Assembly: GCA_027623555.1 (NCBI GenBank)
Contig: JAQBSZ010000003.1
Coordinates: forward strand, 51,082-115,081
Length of the DNA stretch: 64,000 nucleotides
From: Pseudomonadota bacterium
GTDB taxonomy: Bacteria; Pseudomonadota; Gammaproteobacteria; Pseudomonadales; Pseudohongiellaceae
Direction: 5' to 3'
Shown: in pieces, positions 30,949-40,549 of the stretch
Position numbering within the stretch: position 1 is the first letter of the stretch
Layout of the letters: the number at the start of each line of letters is the position of its first letter
Notes under the pieces: generated by a model
The model's input: only the letters and a program-made list of their open reading frames with translations
Databases searched by the model: none
Told to the model about the DNA's origin: nothing
Program-made: the position numbers and the translations under genes

Positions 30949-31479
30949 ATGAAAAATCTCGCAAGACTATTGCTTGTACTCGGTAGTGCACTCTCGGCGA
31001 CTACCGCGTTGGGCGAAGTGATACTCATCGCAGAAACCGGCTTTATAGTTGAGAACAAGATTCAGCTCAGTTCCGACCGGAGAACAACCTGGCGGATCTT
31101 CACTCAGCAAGTCAATGACTGGTGGCCCGCCGATCATACCTGGTGGGGAGAATCCAGCACGCTCACGATTGATGAGTTTGCCGGAGGCTGTTTCTGTGAG
31201 AAGAACACAGGTAAATCGGCGGAACACATGCGGATCTCGTTCGTTGATCCTCCCAGTTTGATGCGCATGACCGGCGGACTGGGTCCACTACAGGGTATGG
31301 GCATGTATGGCGCTCTGGAATGGGTGTTTGAATCGACTGATCAAGGTACTAATGTGACCATGACTTATCGGGTAAATGGCATTAACCCCGATGGATTCGC
31401 TGAATTAGCTCCGATAGTGGATGCGGTACAGGCAATCCAACTCGGTGGATTAGGTAGCCTGGTTCAGAATAACCACTGA
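30949..31479 (+). CDS. SRPBCC/START-like domain protein with signal peptide
   Basis: MKNLARLLLVLGSALSATTALG leader; VENKIQLSSDRRTTWRIFTQQVNDWW...GALEWVFESTDQGTNVTMTYRVNG. Confidence 0.65.
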   Translation: MKNLARLLLVLGSALSATTALGEVILIAETGFIVENKIQLSSDRRTTWRIFTQQVNDWWPADHTWWGESSTLTIDEFAGGCFCEKNTGKSAEHMRISFVDPPSLMRMTGGLGPLQGMGMYGALEWVFESTDQGTNVTMTYRVNGINPDGFAELAPIVDAVQAIQLGGLGSLVQNNH

Positions 31480-31578
31480 GCCGACATCGCCTCGTGCCAG
31501 TGGAGCGCCTAATTCTGGATAACTCCACTAAAAGATCGAGTCAAAATTCCAACCTACCCCTTACCTGACAAGCCTCTT

Positions 31579-32025
31579 ATGGAAATCATTTGTACCAAAA
31601 TTTCGGATTGACAGCATTCGTTTCGGGTTCGTCGTGATGACAATTCTGTGGAAGAGACCACGTTTGATAGCCGCCGCTTTCTTCGCCATGACCTGGCACT
31701 TCTGGCCGTAGAAGGGGAAATCCCGCTGCACGGCGGATACTGGGGATCCGTAGCTGCGGGGCACCTGGGGGATGGAAAGGCTATGCGGGGGCGGGATATT
31801 ATTCTGGCCGAATCGCCGGCTGGCCCGATACAAATACTCATGAGAATCGAGGCCGATGTGCGTAAGTAGTTAGCAACTATAGAGAAAATCCAGCCACAAC
31901 TGGCCTCACTGGACCTGGCAACACGCATCCGAAAAAGGGCTCAGGCGCTGCAAGGGCACTGGAAAAGCACACACTTTCGAGGCGAAATGGTGGTAGCATG
32001 GGAACCAGGGCCTGCCAGAATCTGA
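31579..32025 (+). pseudogene. 149-codon hypothetical frame interrupted by one UGA (31609..31611) and one UAG (31867..31869)
   Basis: MEIICTKISD*QHSFRVRRDDNSVEETTFDSRRFLRHDLALLAVEGEIPLHGGYWGSVAAG...RIEADVRK*LATIEKIQPQLASLDLATRIRKRAQALQGHWKSTHFRGEMVVAWEPGPARI*. Confidence 0.55.
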
Positions 32026-32156
32026 CAATCCATCCAAAACAGAGCTTTCTGTATGTTGAGTTGAATGCCAATGGCACCCTGGATCGACCAGGTATCTAAT
32101 AAGAAGTTGTTATTCTGAGTCAGAAAATTTTCACCCAAAAAATAGGAAAGTATGTA

Positions 32157-32363
32157 ATGAGTAAAGGTACAGTAAAGTGGTTCAATGCAGATAAAGGGTT
32201 CGGTTTTATTACGCCAGAGGACGGAGGGAAAGATCTGTTTGTCCACTTCTCTGAAATAAAAAGCGATGGTGGTTATGCAACTTTAAATGACGGACAGGCA
32301 GTAGAGTTCGTAGTTGGCGAAGGACAGAAAGGTCCTTGCGCTACAAGTGTTGTGCCGTTATAG
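32157..32363 (+). CDS. cold-shock protein (CspA family)
   Basis: [31 protein letters not shown]. Confidence 0.97.
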   Translation: MSKGTVKWFNADKGFGFITPEDGGKDLFVHFSEIKSDGGYATLNDGQAVEFVVGEGQKGPCATSVVPL

Positions 32364-32418
32364 ACAGATAAAAATGTGTTAAGCGCAGAAATTGACACAG
32401 AGCAATAAATTTGAAAGT

Positions 32419-32450
32419 GGGACGTAACTCTGCGCGTTACGTCCCTTTTT
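32419..32450 (+). terminator. rho-independent terminator after csp gene
   Basis: GGGACGTAAC-TCTGCGC-GTTACGTCCC-TTTTT. Confidence 0.9.
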
Positions 32451-32652
32451 ACTATGAGTTTTGGCATCCAGCTTCAAGACAGGTAGTTTCTCGTGTCCCG
32501 CTGTTGACGATCCTTAGTAACTCCCCCTCAGTATCCCGCCTCAACTAACATCTCAAGAAAGCACTGTTTGCCCGGTGATGCTCATCGCTTGCGTAGAAGC
32601 TGCTGCTTTTCGCTGACCGGCTACACCGCCCAAAGAGAATTTGGAGTTAGTA

Positions 32653-33141
32653 GTGAGAAAAGTACTGGTATTTGGAAATTCTGGATCTGGCAAGTCAACA
32701 TTGGCGCGGCAGCTCAAATATTCAGAGGGACTTGCACATCTGGATCTGGACGCGCTTGCATGGCTCAATACCAGTCCTCCAGAGCGCGCACCGTTGAATG
32801 AATCGCTGCGGAGTATTCAGCAATTTTTCAGAGAGAATGAAGGCTGGGTTATCGAGGGTTGCTATACGGACTTGCTTGAACTGGCAGGTCGGGCGGCCAA
32901 TGCAATCATCTTTCTGAATTTGCCGATTGAGTTGTGTATCGAAAATGCCAGGAATCGCCCCTGGGAGCCACATAAATACGCCAGCAAACATGCCCAGGAT
33001 GACAATCTGGACATGTTTATGGACTGGATCGCACAATATGATCGACGTCACGATGTTTTTTCTTTAGAGTCTCATCTATCTTTTTATGAGAAATTCACTG
33101 GCGAAAAAACCATGCTCACAAGCAATGCTAGGGCTAGCTGA
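32653..33141 (+). CDS. P-loop kinase-like ATPase (topology-modulation/adenylate-kinase-like)
   Basis: VLVFGNSGSGKSTLARQL Walker A; GTG start with GGAG upstream. Confidence 0.8.
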   Translation: MRKVLVFGNSGSGKSTLARQLKYSEGLAHLDLDALAWLNTSPPERAPLNESLRSIQQFFRENEGWVIEGCYTDLLELAGRAANAIIFLNLPIELCIENARNRPWEPHKYASKHAQDDNLDMFMDWIAQYDRRHDVFSLESHLSFYEKFTGEKTMLTSNARAS

Positions 33142-33205
33142 CAATCAAATTCGCACAGAACCGGGTTCTGTTCCGATGACTATAAAACCAGAAGAGAGAA
33201 TGATT

Positions 33206-33676
33206 ATGACCAATAACAAAACGCTAAAACTGCTCGTGTGCCTGCTGACATCAGGCTTGTTCGGCATCCTATCGCTATCTGCGCAAGCCGTGGAACCCGA
33301 TGAACTGGGATTCATCATCGGTCAGCCCGAGGATCTGGTGCCTGCCGATGGCGGCCGCAGCGTGCTAATTTATGGCGATCCTTCCAAGCCTGGCCTGTAT
33401 GTTATGCGCATAACGTTCCCACCAGGTGCCGGTAGCCGTCCGCACTATCACAGCACGGCGCGCTATATCACCGTTATCAAGGGAACCTGGTATACCTCCT
33501 GGGGCCCCAAGTCTGACATCTATAATCCAGACGATATGATGGCGGTAAAGGAAGGCACGTTCATCTATCAACCACCGGAAGGACATCACTACGACATGGC
33601 CAAGGATGAAGAAGTGACTGTGCAGATCATGGGCATGGGCCCGGTAGTGACCACGCAGATTCCACAGCCTCAATAG
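33206..33676 (+). CDS. secreted cupin-domain protein
   Basis: RITFPPGAGSRPHYHSTARYITVIKGTWYTSWGPKSD...GTFIYQPPEGHHYD. Confidence 0.8.
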   Translation: MTNNKTLKLLVCLLTSGLFGILSLSAQAVEPDELGFIIGQPEDLVPADGGRSVLIYGDPSKPGLYVMRITFPPGAGSRPHYHSTARYITVIKGTWYTSWGPKSDIYNPDDMMAVKEGTFIYQPPEGHHYDMAKDEEVTVQIMGMGPVVTTQIPQPQ

Positions 33677-33753
33677 AACTTCGGTTTGCTCGACTGCTAG
33701 CGGTCTAATTGGCCACTATTGATTCACTATAGATCCAATCTACCGCTCTAGGT

Positions 33754-35283
33754 CTAATAGACCGTAAACTGTCCCATCATGCCATCATCCTCGTGTTCGA
33801 GGATGTGGCAGTGGTACATGTAAGCCGCCTCCGGATCAGCGAAATGTTCGAATTCCATGACGATTCGGACCCGTTCACCCGGCCCCACCTTGACCGTATC
33901 TTTATAAGCCCGCTCATGGGCATCGGGTTGTCGACCATTGCGCTGAATCACCTGGAATTGCCCGTGATGAATGTGAAACGGATGCATCATTGCGGTTTCG
34001 TTATTGATCCGCCAGATCTCTGTGCTGCCAACTGGAATGCGTTCATTGATCACGTTCATGTCCATTGCAGCGCCATTGATGGAGAAATTGCCACCCATTC
34101 GGCTTCCCATTCCTCCACTGCCTCCAGGACCACGCCCCTGGCCGCCACCCATCATGCCCATGCCCATTGACATGCCCAGCGTAAATTCCCTCACCCTGTC
34201 GACGCCGGCGGCGTCGTAGCGAGGTACTGTTGTCAGGCGGTCTGGTAATGCTTCGGAGTGAGTCAGATTGGACTGAGGCCGGACTGAGAGGATCGTGAAG
34301 GTTTCGGAATTCAGATTGTGCATGTTGGCCATCATGCCGCGGGCTCGAAACGGAGAATCTTCGGCCATTGGCAGACTCAACAAGTCTACCGGCCTGCCGT
34401 CACTGAAATCGACGACGATCTCACAGCGTTCAGCCGGCGCGAGTTCCAGCCTATTCATCTGGTGTGGGTGCTCGAGAAAGCCACCATCGCAAGTAATTTG
34501 TTGGAACGCGCGCCCGTCTCTGAAGGCGAAATTGTAGGTCCGTGCATTCGATCCATTAAGCAGCCTGAATCGCACTCTTTCTGTAGTGGGTATAAAATAG
34601 GGAGACATGGTACCGTTTACCAGGACTGAGTTACCGAACATGCCAAGCATGACATCCATATGCGTACGTATGTATTGAAATGATCCGTCTTCATTGAAGC
34701 GACGATCCTGCACAATCAGCGGTATATCATCGAGGCCGTATTGCGAAGGAATGCTCAGATCACCAGTCTCTTCATCATCGATGATGATCAGGCCGGCCAG
34801 GCCCTTGTAGACCTGCTCTCCGGTTCTTTCTACCAGATGCGAGTGATACCAGAATGTGCCAGCATTCTGCATCGCCTTGAATTCAGGTTCCCACGTGGCA
34901 CCGCTATCAATAATCTGGTGAGGACCTCCATCGGCGGCGGCAGGCACATGCAGGCCGTGCCAGTGAAGCGTGGTCTGCTCATTCAGTGCATTGTGGACAT
35001 GCATGGCAATGTCATCGCCGTTCTTGAATCGTAAAGTGGGGCCAAGGAAGGCGCCGTTGACTCCATAAGTTGGTGTATTCAGTCCAGCGATGAATCGTGA
35101 GACCCCTTCCTGCAGCCGCAAGTTAAAATGCGACTGCCCTCCAGATCGATCGCCAGTGAGCAATTCCGGAATCTTTAACTCGTTGCCACCATTAGCACCA
35201 CCCTGAGGCAGCGCCACACCTGGAATAAGCAAGCCAGAAGTTCCAATTCCCGCGGCCTGAATAAATTGCCTGCGCTTCAGCAT
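33754..35283 (-). CDS. multicopper oxidase (CueO-like)
   Basis: LHWHGLHVPAAADGGPH, FWYHSHLVERTGEQVYKGLAGLIIID, HPFHIHHGQF, YMYHCHILEHEDDGMMGQF. Confidence 0.93.
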   Translation of the reverse strand: MLKRRQFIQAAGIGTSGLLIPGVALPQGGANGGNELKIPELLTGDRSGGQSHFNLRLQEGVSRFIAGLNTPTYGVNGAFLGPTLRFKNGDDIAMHVHNALNEQTTLHWHGLHVPAAADGGPHQIIDSGATWEPEFKAMQNAGTFWYHSHLVERTGEQVYKGLAGLIIIDDEETGDLSIPSQYGLDDIPLIVQDRRFNEDGSFQYIRTHMDVMLGMFGNSVLVNGTMSPYFIPTTERVRFRLLNGSNARTYNFAFRDGRAFQQITCDGGFLEHPHQMNRLELAPAERCEIVVDFSDGRPVDLLSLPMAEDSPFRARGMMANMHNLNSETFTILSVRPQSNLTHSEALPDRLTTVPRYDAAGVDRVREFTLGMSMGMGMMGGGQGRGPGGSGGMGSRMGGNFSINGAAMDMNVINERIPVGSTEIWRINNETAMMHPFHIHHGQFQVIQRNGRQPDAHERAYKDTVKVGPGERVRIVMEFEHFADPEAAYMYHCHILEHEDDGMMGQFTVY

Positions 35284-35404
35284 AAGTTTTCCGCTACCTT
35301 GTAAAGAATCTGCAACTAGTGAGCATACGCAATCGGCCTGGATTAATTTTGATCCAGGTAAAGAAAATACGGAATAGAGAAGCGAGCGGAAAAGCCGGAT
35401 CTGG

Positions 35405-36253
35405 TCAGGTGGTTACCACGGGAAGTTTGGAAGGCAGACCCCATTCTGCCCAGGAACCATCATACACGGACAGCTTCTCGTAACCCGCTACATTCGCTGC
35501 CAGGGTGAGAATACAGGCGGTGATTCCCGAGCCGCAGCAGGTGATTACTTTTTTATCAGGTGCAACTACCCTGGCAAAGATTTCTCGAAGCTCTGCGGCA
35601 GATTTCAGACTCCCGCCATTAAGTACTTCTGGAAACGGCAGGTTCAGCGCATTGGGCATATGTCCTTCCCTCACCCCTGGCCGCGGTTCTGCTTCCAGTC
35701 CCTTGAAGCGCCCGGCCGAGCGAGCGTCCAGAATTCTGCAACCCTCATCATCGAGCGCTTTCAGTACTACATTAAAATCACAAAAGAGATCCTCAATGGG
35801 ATTCGCCCTGAAATCTCCAGGCTCTGCCTCGGCATAAAGGTTAGAGATCTCATTTCCTGCCTCAATCCAGGCTGGCAGACCTCCATCCAACACCACGACC
35901 TGTTGATGTCCCATGGCGCGAAACATCCACCAGGCTCGGGGGCTGGCGTAGAGCCCAACATCATCATAGACCACAATGACACTGTCCTGACTGATGCCAA
36001 GCTTGCGCACTTCCGCTTCGAAGTGTTCAGCGGTGGGCATCATGTGGGGCAGTGAGCTGTTTGATTTGCAAACCTGTTGGTCATAGTCGAAGCGTCGCGC
36101 ACCGGGGATTGCTGCAAATTGACCTTTTTCATTAATAGACTTGTAACCCGGCACAACCCCTGGCACCGATGCATCCAGCAGCACCAGGTTGCTGTCATCC
36201 AGGTTGTGACGGAGCCATTGAATATCTACCAGCGGATGATTTGTCTTCAGCAT
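35405..36253 (-). CDS. sulfurtransferase (two-domain rhodanese, 3-mercaptopyruvate sulfurtransferase-like)
   Basis: VIVVYDDVGLYASPRAWWMFRAMGHQQVVVLDGGLPAW; CCGSGITACI active-site loop. Confidence 0.9.
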   Translation of the reverse strand: MLKTNHPLVDIQWLRHNLDDSNLVLLDASVPGVVPGYKSINEKGQFAAIPGARRFDYDQQVCKSNSSLPHMMPTAEHFEAEVRKLGISQDSVIVVYDDVGLYASPRAWWMFRAMGHQQVVVLDGGLPAWIEAGNEISNLYAEAEPGDFRANPIEDLFCDFNVVLKALDDEGCRILDARSAGRFKGLEAEPRPGVREGHMPNALNLPFPEVLNGGSLKSAAELREIFARVVAPDKKVITCCGSGITACILTLAANVAGYEKLSVYDGSWAEWGLPSKLPVVTT

Positions 36254-36268
36254 GAGAGGATTTCTGGA

Positions 36269-37156
36269 TCAGAGTTCAGTGACAAACTCACGGAGTTTGT
36301 CTTTCAATTTCGCGGTATTTTCAGGGCCGATACGAATCAACTGCTTATGCACTTGCTGCAGGTTTTCGATGCTGGCGTCGGCATACAGATACATTATCGA
36401 TGGTCTGACCAACTGGTAGGGCCCTGCTACATCCGCTGTGCGCAAGACATTATTGATGGCACTGCGCAGGGTGTCATCGAAACTGACATTGCGGAACCCG
36501 ATCTCTGCATAAGCCTGCTGAAATAACGGAGACAGTGTGCGATACAGTGCCATGGAAGCGGCGGTGTCGATGGAGACAAAGATGTCGATCACCTGGTTGA
36601 AACGTGCATGAGCGCTCCCGTCCATCACGAACAGGTTGTCGTCGATATTCCCAACGGGCATCGGTTGAGTGATTCCCTTGTAGGGAAGGCCAGTCTGAGG
36701 AAATCCGCCACGGCTGATGTTTTCAACGAACACAACAAACTTGCGAATAATTTGCTCGTCGGCCATCAAGCGAATCAGGGCAGCACCATTGAGCAGGGCG
36801 CGCAGACCCTCGAACACGAAATCATCACTGTTGTTCAGACTCGGTAGTTGAATGACTGCCGCCGTTACTGATGCTTCGATGACAGGCTCTGGACTCAATA
36901 CTTCAACAGGTGCCTCGGCAATTGTCGGCTCGGCACTGGCCACAGCCGGTGGTTCGCGTTCGGGTTGGAGACGAATCTGGGGAAGCGCCGGTGATATCGC
37001 CTCGGCAACATCGGGTTCAGCGGCTGGCAATGACGGAGACGGGATAACCACGGTAGTGGTTCCTTGCGGAGCCTCGAAGGTTGCGGCGAAATAGACCAGC
37101 GACAGCAATGTTAGTACGGCCACCAGGGCAATAACCATCAGGCCAGCTTTTGACAT
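36269..37156 (-). CDS. DUF3014-type protein
   Basis: N-terminal TM, Pro/Ala-rich linker, FVVFVENISRGGFPQTGLPYKGITQPMPV. Confidence 0.75.
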   Translation of the reverse strand: MSKAGLMVIALVAVLTLLSLVYFAATFEAPQGTTTVVIPSPSLPAAEPDVAEAISPALPQIRLQPEREPPAVASAEPTIAEAPVEVLSPEPVIEASVTAAVIQLPSLNNSDDFVFEGLRALLNGAALIRLMADEQIIRKFVVFVENISRGGFPQTGLPYKGITQPMPVGNIDDNLFVMDGSAHARFNQVIDIFVSIDTAASMALYRTLSPLFQQAYAEIGFRNVSFDDTLRSAINNVLRTADVAGPYQLVRPSIMYLYADASIENLQQVHKQLIRIGPENTAKLKDKLREFVTEL

Positions 37157-37475
37157 CGGCAGCTCCGTCCCCTTGCGAAGGGAAGTATTCTGGCACAGGG
37201 CCTTGCACACAACAACTGGCGCAGTGGCACGATCATAATTTAGTCATGAAGTACCCTATTTGCGTCATTTTCCGCGGGGTGGAAGAAAATTCTTACAAAA
37301 TAGCGGCGCCTGGCGCATTGCCCATGCAGCTACTCCCATACCTCTGGCTACCGGGCTTTAAGACTCTCCTCTGGATGCTTTGTCGCCGACATTTCGTGTG
37401 AATTTCGTGCTCCTGTCGTATGCTGTTCTCGAAAACCAGTGCAGGGTAGTAGTTCTTCAAATTATTGGTGGAAAT

Positions 37476-37934
37476 ATGATTGTTAGAAAACTGCGATTGA
37501 AGCGCGGCTGGTCCCAGAGCCAACTTGCGGAAATGGCTGGGGTAACAACCCGAACCATTCAACGCATTGAGCGTGGTCACAGGTCCAGCATGGAAACTTC
37601 TAAAGCACTCGCATCAGTATTTGAGGTAGATCTTTCAACTATTCAAGCTGAGGAGTCAGACATGAACAAAGATTCAGAGATCAGTTTCGATGAACAGGAA
37701 GCCCTGGCTTATGCCAAGCGCATGAAAGAATTTTACGAATTTCTCGCAACCTATCTTCTTCTGGCAGCTGTATTCCTGGTGGTTTTCTGGGGCGAATGGA
37801 TCGTATATCTAATCTTCGCCGGACTCGGGGTATGCCTGCTTATCCAGGGTCTGCTCGCCTTCGAAGTCATCGGCTTTCTAAGCCCGAACTGGGAACGGAA
37901 ATTCGCGGAAAAGAGGCTGGGCCGAAAACTTTAA
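37476..37934 (+). CDS. XRE-type HTH regulator fused to a 2TM domain
   Basis: LRLKRGWSQSQLAEMAGVTTRTIQRIERG plus two TM helices. Confidence 0.85.
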   Translation: MIVRKLRLKRGWSQSQLAEMAGVTTRTIQRIERGHRSSMETSKALASVFEVDLSTIQAEESDMNKDSEISFDEQEALAYAKRMKEFYEFLATYLLLAAVFLVVFWGEWIVYLIFAGLGVCLLIQGLLAFEVIGFLSPNWERKFAEKRLGRKL

Positions 37935-38248
37935 TTAATCAAGTGCTGTGCATTTAAAAGCGATCAAAAAGAACTCTCAGTAAGCCCAGGGGTGAAGAAA
38001 GCGATTATCATGCGTGAGCATGACGCGCAGCTGAACGACAGCTATCTGAGATCGTTGGCCGGGCCATGCGCAATTTGTGATTTTTTTTGCAAGTTGCTAT
38101 GAACTCAGCATTAGCCAAGACTTTAATCCGAAGAAAGCAATTCAATCTCTATGCATCAATTCACCAGGAAAACCACGCTTTTTTGCCGGTGAATTGAATC
38201 CTACTGTGGAAAAATCCAGGGTAGGATTTTTTCAGGATCAAAAAGAAA

Positions 38249-38276
38249 AACCCGATCACTTTACAGTGATCGGGTT
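38249..38276 (-). terminator. rho-independent terminator downstream of the selenoperoxiredoxin gene
   Basis: Minus strand AACCCGATCACT-GTAA-AGTGATCGGGTT followed by T-rich TTTCTTTTT. Confidence 0.88.
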
Positions 38277-38309
38277 CTTATTCGGTCAGAATAGCGACTT
38301 AACGCGATT

Positions 38310-38852
38310 CTAGATCTTGGGAAAACCCAGTTCACCCATGGTGCGGGTTAAATCCCGTCCCGCCGTTGCTGGATTGGTTTCCTTGTCGATCTTCAGGATC
38401 GTACCGTCTGAATCTATGTAATAGGTCCAACGGTTGGCGAAACCAGCATCCATCAGGACTTCGTAAGCTCCTGTCATCTCCTTGGTAGGATCTGCCAGGA
38501 TTGGAAACCCGGCTTCGTGCTCAGCAGCGAAAGCCGTGTTGTCTTCCAGTGTATCTACACTGGCCATGAAGTAGGCAACGTCGAAACTTTGAATTTCTCT
38601 GGCACTGTCACGCAGCGCTTTGCATTGCATAGTTCAGCCGCCGGTAAAGGCTTTGGGAAAGAAAGCAATCACTACCGGCTTGTTGCCCAGGAATTGGGAC
38701 ATGCTGTAGGTCTTGCCGTCTGATGCCGGCAGCGAGAAATCAGGCGCTTTATCGCCCACTTCCAGAGCCGCGGCAAATTGGCTACCCAGGGCCAGCGTGG
38801 CGATAACCGCCGACATCAGGACTTGAGTTAGCCGCTTGGCAAATTGAGACAT
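38310..38852 (-). CDS. putative selenoprotein: secreted peroxiredoxin, UGA at complement(38634..38636) read as Sec (FFPKAFTGG-U-TMQCKALRDS)
   Basis: Track ORFs 38634..38852 and 38310..38630 are in one frame, separated by UGA at the peroxidatic Cys position; fused product is 180 aa with signal peptide. Confidence 0.9.
38602..38636 (-). promoter_or_regulatory. candidate bacterial SECIS (UGA plus downstream hairpin)
   Basis: GCGCUG-CGUGA-CAGUGC: 6-bp stem, 5-nt loop with G at position 2; the loop starts 25 nt from the U of UGA. Confidence 0.6.
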
Positions 38853-38982
38853 AGTCTTCTCCAGTTAGTATTCACAACCAGTAACCCGCAGGCAGGCTAC
38901 TGATCACGCCTGTTGTACCCTTTGTGGGTAAAAATTTCCACTAAAAACCGGCAAATTGCCAGATTTCGGCGACTTAAGCTGA

Positions 38983-40047
38983 TTAAAACACCGAGGTCCG
39001 CCGGCTGGCCCGTAACAGTTGCTCGGCTTCGGTCTGCAACTCGGCAATCTGCACTTCCAGCTGCTGGCGCTCAGCCAGGCTCAGCTCGGTACTGGTGTCC
39101 AGGATATAGTACAGTCTTTCGATGGATCGGTTGATCTCCCGTGTATAACGACTGAGGAACATCTGCTTGGCATCACGCTGGGATTGGCGATAGCGCGGAT
39201 TCTCCACCTGCACATTGTAGCACTGTCTGACGACCTGGCCGGCTGAATTGCGGACGCTCTGACAGCGAGTTTGGGTTACATAACGACTGGCGGTGCCTTC
39301 AAAAGCCGTATAGGGCGTCAGCGCTACAGAACGAGCCACAGTCAGGTCCGCCAGGGACTTGCCATAAATCATCTTTAACAGCCTTTCCTGCTCGATGTCA
39401 GTTTCCAGCTCGGCCGAGTCTATAACCCGCTCGTAGAAATCGCTGAGATCTTCGGCAGTGTTGAGTAGCCCTCTTCCGCTGAGATCGAGCAGATTCTCAC
39501 GAATCACCCGTAGTTTCCAGCTACCGAAACCCTCCACGGCGGCCAGGTATTCCGCATCTTTCAATTCGTAAAGTCGACTGGAGATGTGATAGTTCAGTTG
39601 CTGTAAGTCGTCGACCTCGTCCCATTCTCTGAGCTTGCCGTTGTTGTCGATCAACGCTTCGATGAGGGGGAGTTGCTGTTCGCTGTACAGTCCAGTATTA
39701 ATCCGCGCTATCTGCAGAGCCTCGCCATACAGACGCACGGAATTGGGATAGTCTTCCAGTTCCATATAGAAGGCGGCGAAATCAGCATAGGCTTCGATCA
39801 GGGCGGCATCATAAATACCCAGATCGCTCTGGATGTCTTCAAGGGCTAATTGCCGCGCCTGCAACTCGCCACTGATTTCTAACGCTCTGGCTTCACTGAC
39901 TGCTTTCTCTTCTGCCGTATCTGCTGCTTCGATGGAGGCCTGTTCCTGAGCAAGACTGGAACTCACTGATAACAGACAAAACAATACCGCTACAAAGATG
40001 CACCTTTGAATCGGATCGAATTGAGTTGTCAGGCAAGCCATTGGCAA
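38983..40047 (-). CDS. secreted TPR-like hypothetical protein
   Basis: Signal peptide; helical repeats (AALIEAYADFAAFYMELEDYPNSVRLYGEALQIAR). Confidence 0.65.
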   Translation of the reverse strand: MPMACLTTQFDPIQRCIFVAVLFCLLSVSSSLAQEQASIEAADTAEEKAVSEARALEISGELQARQLALEDIQSDLGIYDAALIEAYADFAAFYMELEDYPNSVRLYGEALQIARINTGLYSEQQLPLIEALIDNNGKLREWDEVDDLQQLNYHISSRLYELKDAEYLAAVEGFGSWKLRVIRENLLDLSGRGLLNTAEDLSDFYERVIDSAELETDIEQERLLKMIYGKSLADLTVARSVALTPYTAFEGTASRYVTQTRCQSVRNSAGQVVRQCYNVQVENPRYRQSQRDAKQMFLSRYTREINRSIERLYYILDTSTELSLAERQQLEVQIAELQTEAEQLLRASRRTSVF

Positions 40048-40344
40048 AGTCTAAATCTCCTGGTTACGATCTCACAGCACTTTAAACGCAGAACCCTCAA
40101 TAACCGTTATATTGACATTGCCCTGAATCAATACTGAATCGATTCGCCGGGTGCGAACTCTTTTGAACATTGCCCGCTCATCTGGTTCTAGCCATTTGAT
40201 TTATAAGATATTTCCCCAGCTTATCACAGCATTTGTGCCTGCTTCGGTGTGCCGATCGATCCGTTGAACAGCAATAACTTCTCAGATCCAATTAAACCTC
40301 ACGTGCTGTGGAAGGTATTTTTAACCTGGGTAGTGGGCGATTAC

Positions 40345-40498
40345 TGAGTGATTTCGACAGGCGCTGAGAACTTATTCGATGCAGACTAGGTAGACCATCT
40401 TAGGGATCAATCCTTTGATTGGCAGCAACGTGCCGCGTGGTAGCCGCCTGTTTGGGCCTGGCCGCAACTTCTTCGGCCGCTTTCAGTATCAATGGTGA
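40345..40498 (+). pseudogene. C-terminal remnant of a TonB-dependent receptor
   Basis: ENLFDAD*VDHL / GINPLIGSNVPRGSRLFGPGRNFFGRFQYQW*: barrel-end signature with a stop and a frameshift. Confidence 0.65.
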
Positions 40499-40549
40499 AG
40501 CGGCAGCAGTGGGTAGAGTGTTCGTAACTCGACAGAATTTCTACCGCCG

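Noticed and set aside
31579-32025. Third selenoprotein based on UGA 31609..31611
   Set aside because: No Cys-type redox motif around the UGA and a second in-frame stop (UAG), so pseudogene is favoured.
38199-38232. Plus-strand hairpin AATCCTAC...GTAGGATTTTTT as an RNA gene
   Set aside because: Looks like an ordinary terminator-like stem with no other support; listed only as a possible terminator.
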